DNA of 64,000 bases from Variovorax gracilis (GTDB lineage: Bacteria > Pseudomonadota > Gammaproteobacteria > Burkholderiales > Burkholderiaceae_C). The stretch is taken from positions 62,001-126,000 of the forward strand of contig NZ_JASZYF010000001.1 in NCBI RefSeq assembly GCF_030317115.1, read 5' to 3'. Made by a program: the position numbers and the translations under genes. Below are positions 23,123-33,783 of this stretch, piece after piece. How positions within the stretch are numbered: the stretch's first letter is position 1; each line of letters begins with the position of its first letter. The notes beneath the pieces were generated by a model that was not told the DNA's origin, searched no databases, and saw nothing but the letters and a program-made list of their open reading frames with translations.

Positions 23123-23462
23123 GCGAGGCTTCCGGTCCGGCGCCGTGCATCGCGCGCTCGATTGCGGACTTGGCGGCCATTTCAGCCGACAAAGACGAGT
23201 CCAGGGCCGAGCGGCAGAGCCCGGCATATTGGTAGTTCATGTTTTCGTACACCTCGGCGGCGGCAGGATAGGCGTCCAGCAATTGGCCGAGCTGGGCGCC
23301 GGGCTCCACATCGCGGAATTCATTGACCAGGTGCATCACGACGGACCGGTATTGCTCGGCGCCCACCGGCACGGCGCTGTGCTCGAGCCTCTCGAGGAGT
23401 TGGGCGAGCACATGCGTCACAGCCAGATCGGTCTTGTGCGCAGGAGTGTGGGTAGCGTTCAT
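23115..23462 (-). CDS. Hypothetical protein
   Basis: 115-aa soluble, mostly helical protein that I do not recognise (LAVTHVLAQLLERLEHSAVP, VVMHLVNEFRDVEPGAQLG). No signal peptide or membrane segment. ATG 23462 chosen; an in-frame ATG three codons upstream is equally possible. Coupled to the downstream Cys-rich small protein by overlapping stop and start, which suggests they act together. Confidence 0.65.
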   Translation of the reverse strand: MNATHTPAHKTDLAVTHVLAQLLERLEHSAVPVGAEQYRSVVMHLVNEFRDVEPGAQLGQLLDAYPAAAEVYENMNYQYAGLCRSALDSSLSAEMAAKSAIERAMHGAGPEASHE

Positions 23463-23526
23463 GGGCAGCATGTGGGGCGATAGAGGGAAATTGCAAGGGG
23501 AAGCTGGCAGCTGCACCAACCTGGGA

Positions 23527-25104
23527 TTACAACAGCATTTCAGGAACGATCGGCGCAATCAGCTTGTTGTAGAAGCGCAAGAGGAAGCCTGATTCCGGTT
23601 CGACGGTCAAGATGATCTCCTTCTCGCCATCAGTGGTGAGCCATTCGACCGTGCCACTTTCCTTTGACAGGCGTAGGCGGTAAGAGTTCTGGAACTTGCT
23701 GATGTTGATCACCCGAAGCATCTCCCGCGCGAGCTGCGGGCTGTCGACCACCACCCCCATTTCAGTGTTTTGCGTCGCGGAGCGTGGGTCCAGGTTCATC
23801 GAGCCGATGAAGACACGCTGCCGGTCGATGGCCGCCGTCTTGGCATGCAGGCGCCCCAGCGAGGTGCCGAAGGAGCCGAATCGTTCGTTGGCCGTGGTCC
23901 GCGCCGGACTCAGTTCGTAGAGATCCGCGCCGCTGAGGAGCAGCCGCTGGCGATAGCGGACATAGCCCGTATGCACCAGCGGCTCGTCATTGGCGGCCAG
24001 CGAGTTGGTGAGCAAGGTCAGCTTGACCTTGCGCCGGGAAAGATCGTCGAAGGCAGCCATCCCCTTTTCGCCGGGCACGAGGTAGGGCGAAGTCAGGTCC
24101 ACCTCGTTCTTCGCGTCGAGGAGCAGTTCCCAGACCTTCATGGTCACGCTGGTGGACAGCGCTTCGTCCGCAGTCATGTACTTGGGCTTGCTCGGCGGAT
24201 CGGCGACGGCATGCGCCTCGCCCCACAGCAGGCCCATGCGCCCGGCATCCAGTTCTTCGCCAATGGGCCCATAACCGAGGATGTCGGAGGGCGGCAGCTC
24301 GATCCTGGGCGGCATCGAACTCATGCCGATCCAGTTGTCGAAATCATCCGGCGCGGGCTTCCGGCCGCCCTCGCCTTTCACGATTTCCTGGATCGGCCAC
24401 ACCTGCTCGGCATTCCAGTAGGCGTCGAAGATCAGCTCGAGTTCCGTCACGACCTTGCCGACCACCAGCGCATCCATGTCGATGAAGTTCTGCGCTTCGC
24501 TGAGAACGAAGTACTCGTCCGCAATGTTGCGGCCGCCCACCACCGCCATGACGCCATCAGCAATGAAAAGCTTGTTGTGCATGCGGTGGTTGAGCCGCAC
24601 GATCTCGTGCGGCGACGCCGCGAAGCGCGACACGAAGCCATCGCGCCCGCAGCAGAACGGATTGAAGAGCCTCACCTCCACATTCGGCGTCTGCGCGAGC
24701 GCGAGCAGCGGCTGCTGGCTCTTGGCGGTATAGAGGTCGTCCACCAGCAGGCGCACCCTCACACCGCGCGCCGCGGCCTCCCGCAGGGCGCGCATCAGCA
24801 GCCGGCCAGTGGCGTCGTTCTCGAGCTGGTAATACTGGACGACAAGCGACACCTGTGCCCGCTTCGCGAGTTGAATGCGTGCATCGAGCGAATACACGCC
24901 CAGTGGCATCAGGCGAAAGCCGGAGTGCTCACCGGGCGGAGTGGAATCGGCCGCGATCTTCGCCAGCGCGGTCGCCGCATCGGGCCGTGTCGCGACTTCC
25001 ACTGGCCGCTCGGGGGCCACCGGCAGCGAGCCGCAGGCGCCCAGCAACGCGATCGCAGCAAGCATCAGCCCCCATCGCAGCAGGCGAATCGCGCCTGGTT
25101 TCAT
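23527..25104 (-). CDS. Phospholipase D family lipoprotein, ClsC-like
   Basis: 525-aa protein with two HKD motifs: HNKLFIADGVMAVVGGRN in the first half and HAKTAAIDRQRVFIGSMNLD in the second. These are the paired active sites of cardiolipin synthase/phospholipase D enzymes. The N-terminus is basic and then hydrophobic with a lipobox-like LLGAC (Cys at about 24), so the protein is probably a lipoprotein. Closest in layout to E. coli ClsC, which makes cardiolipin from PG and PE; its partner ymdB is not adjacent. Monocistronic, divergent from the peroxiredoxin gene. Confidence 0.88.
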   Translation of the reverse strand: MKPGAIRLLRWGLMLAAIALLGACGSLPVAPERPVEVATRPDAATALAKIAADSTPPGEHSGFRLMPLGVYSLDARIQLAKRAQVSLVVQYYQLENDATGRLLMRALREAAARGVRVRLLVDDLYTAKSQQPLLALAQTPNVEVRLFNPFCCGRDGFVSRFAASPHEIVRLNHRMHNKLFIADGVMAVVGGRNIADEYFVLSEAQNFIDMDALVVGKVVTELELIFDAYWNAEQVWPIQEIVKGEGGRKPAPDDFDNWIGMSSMPPRIELPPSDILGYGPIGEELDAGRMGLLWGEAHAVADPPSKPKYMTADEALSTSVTMKVWELLLDAKNEVDLTSPYLVPGEKGMAAFDDLSRRKVKLTLLTNSLAANDEPLVHTGYVRYRQRLLLSGADLYELSPARTTANERFGSFGTSLGRLHAKTAAIDRQRVFIGSMNLDPRSATQNTEMGVVVDSPQLAREMLRVINISKFQNSYRLRLSKESGTVEWLTTDGEKEIILTVEPESGFLLRFYNKLIAPIVPEMLL

Positions 25105-25218
25105 GTCGTGTTCCCTCGTTGATCCGGTCCAGATGCGCGCTTGGCTACCCTCGGTTCAGCCTCGCGCAGTGCGACCTCCGGTCCTAGAATTCGAAGCGCC
25201 GTCACCCGGGGTTACATC

Positions 25219-25773
25219 ATGATGCTATCGATCTTCGCTCGCGCGACCTTGCTTGCTGGGGCAGTGACCATGGCGACACCCGCCGCCGCCGCGCTCGACA
25301 TCGGCGACCCGGTGCCGAAGTTCACCGCCACGGCGGCACTCGGCGGCAAGACCTTCCGCTACTCTCTCGCCGAGGCGCTCGTCAAGGGACCGGTGGTGGT
25401 GTATTTCTTCCCCGCGGCGGACTCCAGCGACTGCTCCATCGAAGCACACGCCTTTGCCGAAGCCATCGACCAGTTCACCGCCCTGGGTGCCACGGTCATC
25501 GGTGTATCCGCCGACGATATCGACACGCTCGCGAAGTTCTCGGTCAAGGCTTGCCAGAGCCGTTTCCCCGTAGCGTCCGACCAGTCCAAGACAGTCATCC
25601 AGGGTTTCGATGCGGTGATGCAGACGCGGCCCGATTTCGCCAACCGTCTCTCTTACGTGATCGCGCCCAACGGCAACGTCGCGTACTTCTACCAGAACCT
25701 GAATCCGGACAAGCACGTCGAGCGCATGCTGAATGCGCTGCGCGCCCTGCCAAAGGCGACGGCTGCGCGCTAG
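25219..25773 (+). CDS. Exported peroxiredoxin, BCP/AhpC-TSA type
   Basis: 184-aa thiol peroxidase of the AhpC/TSA superfamily. A signal peptide (about 1-25, ending PAAAA) suggests a periplasmic location, unusual for BCP-type enzymes. The peroxidatic Cys is at about 72 in FFPAADSSDCSIEAHAF (P...S..C pattern), and a second Cys at about 112 (KACQSRF) could resolve it. A double ATG (25219, 25222) begins the ORF. Reductant unknown. Confidence 0.85.
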   Translation: MMLSIFARATLLAGAVTMATPAAAALDIGDPVPKFTATAALGGKTFRYSLAEALVKGPVVVYFFPAADSSDCSIEAHAFAEAIDQFTALGATVIGVSADDIDTLAKFSVKACQSRFPVASDQSKTVIQGFDAVMQTRPDFANRLSYVIAPNGNVAYFYQNLNPDKHVERMLNALRALPKATAAR

Positions 25774-25821
25774 TCAACGATCGACCCGGTGAGGTCGCGG
25801 GAGGTCGCTAAGATTTCCCCC

Positions 25822-27255
25822 ATGCAACTCAACTACATCGGCAACGAAAGCGTTGCTTCTTCGTCCGGCCGCACGCTGCCGGTGATCGACCCCTCCGACG
25901 GTCAGACCTTCGACGAACTGCAACGCAGCAATGCGGCCGACATCGATGCCGCGGTGCGGGCGGCGCGCCAGTGCTTCGAGACGACCTGGCACAAGCTCAG
26001 CGCGGCCGATCGCGGCAGGCTGCTCTACAGGCTCTCGCAGAAAATCGCCGAGCACGTGGACGAACTCGCCCTCATCGAGCAGCGCGACTGCGGCAAGCCG
26101 GTCAAGCAGGCACGTGCCGACGCGCTGGCGCTGGTGCGCTATTTCGAGTTCTACGCGGGCGCCTGCGACAAGCTGCACGGCGAGACCATCCCTTACCAGG
26201 ACGGCTACAGCGTCTTCACCTGGCGCGAACCGCACGGCGTCACCGGCCACATCATTCCGTGGAACTACCCGATGCAGATCTTCGGGCGTAGCGTGGGCGG
26301 CGCGTTGGCCGCGGGCAACGTGTGCGTGGTGAAGCCGTCGGAAGACGCCTGCCTCTCGCTGATCCGCGTGGCCCAGTTAGCGGCCGAGGTCGGCTTCCCG
26401 GCCGGCGCGATCAACATCGTGACCGGCTACGGCCATGAAGTCGGCGACTCGCTCGCTCGTCACGAGGGCATCGACCACATCAGCTTCACCGGCAGTCCCA
26501 AGGTGGGCACGCTGATCCAGCAGGTCGCGGCCGAGCGGCATTGCCCCGTCACGCTGGAACTGGGCGGCAAGAGTCCGCAGATCATCTTCGCCGACGCCGA
26601 ACTCAGCGCCGCCATTCCCGTGTTGATCAATGCGATCGTGCAGAACGCCGGCCAGACCTGCTCGGCAGGCTCGCGCGTGCTGATCGAGCAAAGCATCTAC
26701 GAGCCGCTGCTCGAACGCCTCGGCCACGCCTTCGAGGCGCTGCGTGTCGGCCCCGCGGCGATGGACCTGGACGTCGGCCCGCTCATTCGCCAGACCCAGC
26801 AGCAGCGCGTCTGGGACTTCTTGTCCGACGCCCAGGTTGCGGGCATCCCGATGGTGGCGACCGGCGTGGTGGTCGACGAGGCGCCCGAAACCGGCTTCTA
26901 CCAGGCGCCCACGCTGCTGCGCGACGTGCCGGTGAACCACCGCCTCGCACAGGAGGAAGTCTTCGGCCCGGTCCTGGCCGCGATGTCGTTCCGCGACGAG
27001 GACGAGGCGGTGGCGCTCGCCAACGCCACGCAGTTCGGCCTGGTCGCCGGCATCTGGACGAACAACGGCGCGCGCCAGTTTCGCCTGGCCAAGCGCGTCA
27101 AGAGCGGGCAGGTGTTCATCAACAACTACGGCGCGGGCGGCGGCGTGGAACTGCCCTTCGGCGGCGTCAAGTCCTCGGGCTATGGGCGCGAAAAGGGCTT
27201 CGAGGCCCTGTACGGCTTCACGACGCTCAAGACGGTCGCCATCAAGCACGGCTGA
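25822..27255 (+). CDS. NAD(P)+-dependent aldehyde dehydrogenase
   Basis: 477-aa ALDH-superfamily enzyme. The cofactor/active-site segments are present: IIPWNYPMQIF, the general-base Glu in LELGGKSPQIIF (about 250) and the nucleophile Cys in NAGQTCSAGSR (about 281), followed by EVFGPVL. ATG 25822 fits the usual N-terminus. It is followed after 35 nt by an SDR dehydrogenase, so the pair may oxidise an alcohol or sugar stepwise to an acid. The substrate cannot be read from sequence. Confidence 0.92.
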   Translation: MQLNYIGNESVASSSGRTLPVIDPSDGQTFDELQRSNAADIDAAVRAARQCFETTWHKLSAADRGRLLYRLSQKIAEHVDELALIEQRDCGKPVKQARADALALVRYFEFYAGACDKLHGETIPYQDGYSVFTWREPHGVTGHIIPWNYPMQIFGRSVGGALAAGNVCVVKPSEDACLSLIRVAQLAAEVGFPAGAINIVTGYGHEVGDSLARHEGIDHISFTGSPKVGTLIQQVAAERHCPVTLELGGKSPQIIFADAELSAAIPVLINAIVQNAGQTCSAGSRVLIEQSIYEPLLERLGHAFEALRVGPAAMDLDVGPLIRQTQQQRVWDFLSDAQVAGIPMVATGVVVDEAPETGFYQAPTLLRDVPVNHRLAQEEVFGPVLAAMSFRDEDEAVALANATQFGLVAGIWTNNGARQFRLAKRVKSGQVFINNYGAGGGVELPFGGVKSSGYGREKGFEALYGFTTLKTVAIKHG

Positions 27256-27290
27256 CCCACATCACATTCATACCTTACGGAGACAAGATC

Positions 27291-28052
27291 ATGCGAGTCA
27301 AGGACAAATCCATCATCGTGACAGGCGCCGGCGGGGGTATCGGCGAAGGCATCGCGAAGCGGCTGGCGGCCGAGGGTGCGCAAGTCGTCGTGAACGACAT
27401 CAACACGGCGCTCGGAGAACAGGTGGTCGAGGCCATCCTGCGCGACGGCGGCCGCGCTTCCTTCTTCGCGGCGGACGTCACGAAGTCGACCGAGGTCAAG
27501 GCGCTGGTCGAGGCTGCGATCGAGCGCCACGGCAAGCTCGACGTGATGGTCAACAACGCCGGCTGGACACACCGCAACCGCCCCGCGCTCGAAGTGAGCG
27601 AGGACGAATTCGACCGCTGCTATTCGGTCAACGTGAAGAGCATCTACCTGTCGACCCTCCATGCGGTGCCGGCGTTCCGCGCCAATGGCGGCGGGTCGTT
27701 CATCAACATCGCATCGACCGCGGGCGTGCGTCCGCGCCCAGGCCTCACCTGGTACAACGGTTCGAAGGGCGCGGTGATCACCACCAGCAAGTCGCTCGCC
27801 GCCGAACTCGGCCCGGACAACATCCGCGTGAACTGCATCAACCCGGTCTTCAATCCCGACACCGGTCTGGCTGCCGAGTTCGCCGGCGGCCCCGTCACCG
27901 AGGAACGCAAGGCCAAGTTCCGCGCCACCATCCCGCTCGGACGCTTCTCGACCGCGCTCGACGTCGCCAATGCCGCGCTGTACCTCGCGAGCGACGAGGC
28001 ATCGTTCATCAGCGGCGTCTGCATCGAGGTGGACGGTGCACGGTGCGTGTAG
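27291..28052 (+). CDS. SDR family oxidoreductase
   Basis: 253-aa classical short-chain dehydrogenase. The cofactor motif is TGAGGGIGEG (residues ~11-20), followed by NNAG, catalytic Ser in NIASTAG and YxxxK in WYNGSKGA (about 155-159). ND after the second strand (VVVNDIN) suggests NAD rather than NADP. The ATG is preceded by ACGGAG. Forms a two-gene unit with the upstream aldehyde dehydrogenase. Probably a sugar or hydroxy-acid dehydrogenase; specificity unknown. Confidence 0.92.
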   Translation: MRVKDKSIIVTGAGGGIGEGIAKRLAAEGAQVVVNDINTALGEQVVEAILRDGGRASFFAADVTKSTEVKALVEAAIERHGKLDVMVNNAGWTHRNRPALEVSEDEFDRCYSVNVKSIYLSTLHAVPAFRANGGGSFINIASTAGVRPRPGLTWYNGSKGAVITTSKSLAAELGPDNIRVNCINPVFNPDTGLAAEFAGGPVTEERKAKFRATIPLGRFSTALDVANAALYLASDEASFISGVCIEVDGARCV

Positions 28053-28122
28053 CTGACGCCGCCGTGGTCATGTAACCCCGAATGGCCGTCCGGCCGGGCG
28101 ATAGGTTAAATTGCTCCACCCC

Positions 28123-29241
28123 ATGAGCAAGCATGTCGTCCCTGTCTCCGAGATCGGTCGCGTCCGTCGCACGACGGATTCGGCCGGGCGCGTGGTTCCG
28201 GCCACGGGCGTATTGCTCGACCGGCTGGCCCGTCCGCTGACCGACCTGCGCATCAGCGTGACCGACCGCTGCAACTTCCGCTGCAGCTATTGCATGCCGA
28301 AGGAAGTTTTCGACAAGGACTATCAGTACCTGCCGCACAGCGCATTGCTGAGCTTCGAGGAAATCACGCGACTCGCGCGCATCTTTGCGTCGCACGGCGT
28401 GCACAAGGTCCGCCTCACCGGCGGCGAACCACTGCTGCGCAAGAACCTCGAAGTGCTGATCGAACAACTCGCTGCACTGCGAACACCGGACGGCCAACCG
28501 CTTGATCTCACGCTGACGACCAATGGATCTTTGCTCAAGCGCAAGGCTGCCGCACTCAAGGCCGCCGGCCTCCAGCGCGTGACCGTCAGCCTCGACGGCC
28601 TGGACGACACCGTGTTCCGCAGCATGAACGACGTCGACTTTCCGGTCGCCGAAGTGCTCGCGGGCATCGAGGCCGCGCAGGCTGCCGGGCTTGGCCCGAT
28701 CAAGGTCAACATGGTCGTCAAGCGCGGTACGAACGAGCAGGAAATCATCCCGATGGCGCGGCACTTCCGCGGCACGGGCGTGGTGCTGCGCTTCATCGAA
28801 TACATGGACGTGGGCGCGACCAACGGCTGGCGCATGGACGAAGTCCTGCCCTCGGCCGAGGTGATTCGTCGCATCGCCGAGGAATTCCCGCTCGCGCCCC
28901 TCGAAGCCAGCGCGCCGGGTGAAACGGCGCAGCGCTGGGCCTACGCGGACGGCGGCGGTGAGATCGGCGTGATCAGCAGCGTGACCCAGGCCTTTTGCCA
29001 CGACTGCAGCAGGGCACGCCTGTCGACCGAGGGCAAACTCTACCTGTGCCTCTTCGCCAGCACCGGCTATGACCTGCGCCCCCTGCTGCGCGGCGGTGCC
29101 GACGATGCGCAGATCACGTCCGAGATCGGCCATATCTGGCAGGGCCGCACCGACCGCTACTCGGAGCTTCGCGCATCGCGCGAGCCCGACACCGATGCAG
29201 GCGCGCCGCGCCGCGTCGAAATGAGCTACATCGGCGGATGA
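28123..29241 (+). CDS. moaA: GTP 3',8-cyclase
   Basis: Radical SAM enzyme that starts molybdenum cofactor synthesis from GTP. 372 aa. The N-terminal 4Fe-4S motif is CNFRCSYC with LTGGEPLLR. The C-terminal cluster has Cys residues in [20 protein letters not shown] ~30-residue N-terminal extension precedes the core; ATG 28123 is preferred to TTG 28111. The C-terminal GG that MoaA needs for activity is present (MSYIGG). The stop overlaps mobA by ATGA. Confidence 0.96.
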   Translation: MSKHVVPVSEIGRVRRTTDSAGRVVPATGVLLDRLARPLTDLRISVTDRCNFRCSYCMPKEVFDKDYQYLPHSALLSFEEITRLARIFASHGVHKVRLTGGEPLLRKNLEVLIEQLAALRTPDGQPLDLTLTTNGSLLKRKAAALKAAGLQRVTVSLDGLDDTVFRSMNDVDFPVAEVLAGIEAAQAAGLGPIKVNMVVKRGTNEQEIIPMARHFRGTGVVLRFIEYMDVGATNGWRMDEVLPSAEVIRRIAEEFPLAPLEASAPGETAQRWAYADGGGEIGVISSVTQAFCHDCSRARLSTEGKLYLCLFASTGYDLRPLLRGGADDAQITSEIGHIWQGRTDRYSELRASREPDTDAGAPRRVEMSYIGG

Positions 29242-29888
29242 GCGCACCGAACGCCATCGCAGCCAGCGATATCACCGGGCTCGTGCTCGCCGGGGGGCGT
29301 GGTTCGCGCATGGGCGGCGTCGACAAGGGCCTGCAGAATTTCAACGGAACGCCGCTCGCGCTGAATGCGGTGCTGCGACTCGGCATGCAGGTTGGAGAGA
29401 TGATGGTCAACGCCAACCGCAACCTGTCGGCCTACGAATCCTTCGGCGTGCCGGTCTGGCCGGACGGCCTGGCGGACTATGCGGGCCCGCTCGCGGGCTT
29501 CCTGACCGGCCTGGAGCGCTGCGAAACCCCCTATCTGCTGACCGTGCCCTGCGACACGCCACTGTTCCCGCTCGATCTTGCCAGCCGTCTGGCCGATGCC
29601 CTGGCGGCCGACGACGCCGAGATCGCCATGGTCAATGCACAGGAAGCCGCCGACGAACCCGGCGGCGCGACCGAGTTGCGTCCTCAACCCGTGTTCTGCC
29701 TCCTACGCACCACCCTGCTTGAAAGCCTGGTGCGATTCACGCAAGGCGGTGGCCGCAAGATCGACAAGTGGACCGCGCAGCACCGAACGGTCCTGGTGCC
29801 CTTCGATCGGCCCGGCGACGCGCCAGACGCGTTCTTCAATGCGAACACCCTCGCTGAACTGCACGCCCTCGAAGGCCAGCGCCCCTGA
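29238..29888 (+). CDS. mobA: Molybdenum cofactor guanylyltransferase
   Basis: Attaches GMP to molybdopterin to form the MGD cofactor of DMSO-reductase-family enzymes. 216 aa with the nucleotidyltransferase motif [16 protein letters not shown], metal-binding Asp in VPCDTPLFP, and a C-terminal [10 protein letters not shown]. Starts in the ATGA overlap with moaA and is followed 15 nt later by moeA, giving a compact moaA-mobA-moeA operon. Confidence 0.95.
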   Translation: MSAPNAIAASDITGLVLAGGRGSRMGGVDKGLQNFNGTPLALNAVLRLGMQVGEMMVNANRNLSAYESFGVPVWPDGLADYAGPLAGFLTGLERCETPYLLTVPCDTPLFPLDLASRLADALAADDAEIAMVNAQEAADEPGGATELRPQPVFCLLRTTLLESLVRFTQGGGRKIDKWTAQHRTVLVPFDRPGDAPDAFFNANTLAELHALEGQRP

Positions 29889-29903
29889 TTTCTTTCTCTC
29901 CAC

Positions 29904-31220
<1,317 letters not shown>

Positions 31221-31250
31221 GGTCCGTCGACCCCGACCCCAGGAGTTGCG

Positions 31251-31733
31251 ATGCTCGCAGCCAGAATCGAGTTGATGCAGCAGATGCCCATCTTCGGCGC
31301 CATCGGCGCGGAGACCATCGAGTTCCTGCTGGCACCGGCACCGGTAGTCAAGGTTCCGGCCGGTGGCTTCTTCTTTCACGAAAACGATCCGGCCAGCGGG
31401 ATGTATGTGCTCGAGAATGGGCGCGTCACCGTATGCAAGAGCTGGCGAGGCCACGATCTGCTGCTGCGACGGCTCGGCCGGGGAGACTGTTTCGGCGAAA
31501 TGGCCCTGCTGGATCTTTTCCCGCGCAGCGCCTCGGTCCGTGCCGAGGAAGATTGCAGCGCCATCGAACTCTCGTCGGCCAACCTCTACCGGCTGTTCGA
31601 GCGCGATGTCGAGCAGTTTGCGCTGATCCAGATGAACATCGGCCGAGAAATGAGCCGGCGCCTCCGAATCACGGACGACCTGCTGTTCCGCGCCAGCATG
31701 GGCGAGACGCTGGAGACGCCCGAGCGGATCTGA
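31251..31733 (+). CDS. Stand-alone cyclic nucleotide-binding domain protein
   Basis: 160-aa protein consisting almost wholly of one Crp/Fnr-type cNMP-binding domain. The phosphate-binding cassette is GDCFGEMALLDLFPRSASV (about 82-100), close to the Crp consensus FGExALL...RSA. There is no C-terminal helix-turn-helix and no enzyme domain. It follows moeA by 30 nt and could be cotranscribed. A regulator that binds a nucleotide and acts through a partner protein is possible, but that is inference. Confidence 0.85.
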   Translation: MLAARIELMQQMPIFGAIGAETIEFLLAPAPVVKVPAGGFFFHENDPASGMYVLENGRVTVCKSWRGHDLLLRRLGRGDCFGEMALLDLFPRSASVRAEEDCSAIELSSANLYRLFERDVEQFALIQMNIGREMSRRLRITDDLLFRASMGETLETPERI

Positions 31734-31752
31734 CACGCCCCTTCGGACGGAC

Positions 31753-32202
31753 TCAGATCCGGCCCAACGCCTTCTCCACGCCCTTGTTGGCCAGCGCATC
31801 CGCCCGCTCGTTGCCCGGATCGCCCGAGTGACCCTTGACCCAGCGCCATTCGATCTGGTGGCCACCTTCAGCCACCAGCTTGTCGAGTTGCTGCCACAAC
31901 TCCACGTTCTTGACCGGCTGCTTGGTCGAGGTGCGCCAACCCTTGGCCTTCCAGCCTCGGATCCATTCCGTGATGCCCATCCGCACGTACTGGCTGTCAA
32001 GGTAGAGCGTGACCTTGCACGGGCGCTTGAGCGCACCCAGTCCTTCGATGACCGCCTGCAGTTCCATGCGGTTGTTGGTGGTGTTGAGTTCGCCGCCGAA
32101 AAGCTCCTTCTCGGTGGCGCCCGACTTGAGCCATGCGCCCCAGCCTCCCGGACCGGGGTTTCCCTTGCATGCGCCGTCGGTGTAGATCTGTACTTCGTTC
32201 AA
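31753..32202 (-). CDS. rnhA: Ribonuclease HI
   Basis: Degrades the RNA strand of RNA:DNA hybrids. 149 aa with the DEDD active site: Asp9 in [17 protein letters not shown], Glu47 in NRMELQAV, Asp69 in LDSQY, and the fourth Asp in NERADALAN. The start is TTG 32202, preceded by AAGGAAA and overlapping the methyltransferase stop by TTGA, so no ATG start is needed and the two genes are coupled. Confidence 0.95.
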   Translation of the reverse strand: MNEVQIYTDGACKGNPGPGGWGAWLKSGATEKELFGGELNTTNNRMELQAVIEGLGALKRPCKVTLYLDSQYVRMGITEWIRGWKAKGWRTSTKQPVKNVELWQQLDKLVAEGGHQIEWRWVKGHSGDPGNERADALANKGVEKALGRI

Positions 32203-32987
32203 AAACCGTTTCCTTCTTGCTGTCGATGAGTGGTGTCGCGGTGCATCTTGCCCGCGATCGGGACGGGGGCGCTGGCGCGCGAGGCGGCTCGACGCCAGTC
32301 GGCGCTCAGTAGCCGCAGCCCGCGCACCCGCTTGACCGCCACCAGAAAATAAACGGCGCCGAAAATGGGCCACCAGCGCTCGCCGGCGTTGTCGAACCAG
32401 CGGCAGCGGTCCAACCACGCCTCGCTGCGCACCGCCGGGCGATAGACGCCGAAGCGTCCCGATTCAACCTCGAAGCTCAGCAGCCGCAGCCAGTCGCGCA
32501 TGCGCCGGTAGCCGATGAAGTCGCCGGCCTCCGGCAGGAAGAGTTCGCCGAAGCCGAGCCTACGGTACAGGTGCGCCCGGCGCTGTCGCATGCCCCACAG
32601 GCTCGCCGGGTTCAGGCCGCATATGACGACCCGGCCTTCGGGCAGCAGCACCCGCTCGACCTCGCGCAGCGTCGCATGCGGATCGGGGCTCAGCTCGAGC
32701 GTGTGCGGCAGCACGACCAGGTCGAGGCTGTTGGCGGGGAAAGGCAAGGCCGAGAAGTCGGTCACCAGCGCGCTCCGCACCGGCATCGCGGGGTCGGACA
32801 AGGCCAGCCAGCGATGCGGCATGCGGTTGGTCCGAAGCCCCTCGATCTCGGCCAGGCCCAGCTGCAGCGCGTGGTAGCCGAACACATCGGCCACCGCCTG
32901 GTCGAACTGCGCCTGCTCCCAAGCCAGCAGATAGCGGCCTGGGGGGGTCTCGAACCAATCATGCAAACCTATAATTTGACCGCTCAT
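32199..32987 (-). CDS. Class I SAM-dependent methyltransferase
   Basis: 262-aa protein of the betaproteobacterial family usually found next to rnhA and gloB. The SAM-binding region is degenerate; later motifs are present ([20 protein letters not shown], then [15 protein letters not shown]). The N-terminus [20 protein letters not shown] matches family members. ATG 32987 shares the CATG tetranucleotide with the divergent gloB start; GAGGG (in gloB codons 2-4 read on the other strand) is its ribosome-binding site. Substrate unknown. Confidence 0.88.
   Translation of the reverse strand: MSGQIIGLHDWFETPPGRYLLAWEQAQFDQAVADVFGYHALQLGLAEIEGLRTNRMPHRWLALSDPAMPVRSALVTDFSALPFPANSLDLVVLPHTLELSPDPHATLREVERVLLPEGRVVICGLNPASLWGMRQRRAHLYRRLGFGELFLPEAGDFIGYRRMRDWLRLLSFEVESGRFGVYRPAVRSEAWLDRCRWFDNAGERWWPIFGAVYFLVAVKRVRGLRLLSADWRRAASRASAPVPIAGKMHRDTTHRQQEGNGF
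32970..32975 (+). promoter_or_regulatory. Perfect -10 box for gloB, near-leaderless start
   Basis: TATAAT matches the consensus exactly and ends 10 nt before the gloB ATG at 32986. Transcription would start about 3-4 nt before the start codon. The -35 region (GTCTCG at 17-nt spacing) is poor. The box lies inside the first codons of the divergent methyltransferase gene. Confidence 0.6.
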
Positions 32988-33783
32988 GACCCTCGTTCCG
33001 CTGCCCGCTTTTGCCGACAACTACATCTGGATGCTGCAGGACGGGCGCAACGCGATCGTGGTCGACCCAGGGGACGCCCAGCCGGTGTTTGATGCACTGG
33101 AGCGTGGCAATCTGCAACTGGCCGCGATTCTAGTCACGCACCATCATGCCGATCACACGGGTGGCGTGGCAGCGTTGCACGAAGCCACCGGTGCGCCGGT
33201 CTTCGGCCCTGCCCGCGAGCGCATTCCGGAGCCGTACGCACGCCTGGCGCACGGGGACCATGCCGAGGTCCTCGGACTGCGCTTCGAAGTGATCGACGTC
33301 CCTGGCCATACGGCCGGCCATATCGCGTACTTTCTGCCGGCCGATCCCCGCAATGCCGCAGCGGGCGATCTTGTTCCCCTGATCTTTTGCGGTGACACGC
33401 TGTTTTCGGGCGGCTGTGGCCGCCTTTTCGAAGGTACGCCCGCGCAAATGCTGGCCTCGCTCGACGCGCTCGCCGCGCTGCCGGGCAATACCCGCGTATG
33501 CTGCACCCACGAATACACACTTGCCAACCTGAGATTCGCGCGCGCGGTGGAACCGGGCAACGCCGATCTCGCTCAGTACATGATGCAGTGCGAAGCACTG
33601 CGCGCGCGCGGCGAACCGACCCTGCCTTCGCAGCTATCGACCGAGCGCCTCATCAATCCCTTTCTTCGCAGCCGCGAAGCCACTGTCAGTCGAGCGGTCC
33701 ACGCTCACGCCGGCCTTTCTGCCCAGGCCGCGGAGACCGAGGTGTTCGCCGCGCTGCGTCAATGGAAAAACGACTTTCGATGA
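32986..33783 (+). CDS. gloB: Hydroxyacylglutathione hydrolase (glyoxalase II)
   Basis: Hydrolyses S-lactoylglutathione, completing methylglyoxal detoxification. 265 aa of the metallo-beta-lactamase fold with [10 protein letters not shown] (metal ligands), later His in [10 protein letters not shown] and Asp in [13 protein letters not shown]. The C-terminal HAGKAR-type substrate domain ends with [12 protein letters not shown]. Start as expected for the family ([17 protein letters not shown]). The stop overlaps mltD by ATGA. Confidence 0.95.
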   Translation: MTLVPLPAFADNYIWMLQDGRNAIVVDPGDAQPVFDALERGNLQLAAILVTHHHADHTGGVAALHEATGAPVFGPARERIPEPYARLAHGDHAEVLGLRFEVIDVPGHTAGHIAYFLPADPRNAAAGDLVPLIFCGDTLFSGGCGRLFEGTPAQMLASLDALAALPGNTRVCCTHEYTLANLRFARAVEPGNADLAQYMMQCEALRARGEPTLPSQLSTERLINPFLRSREATVSRAVHAHAGLSAQAAETEVFAALRQWKNDFR

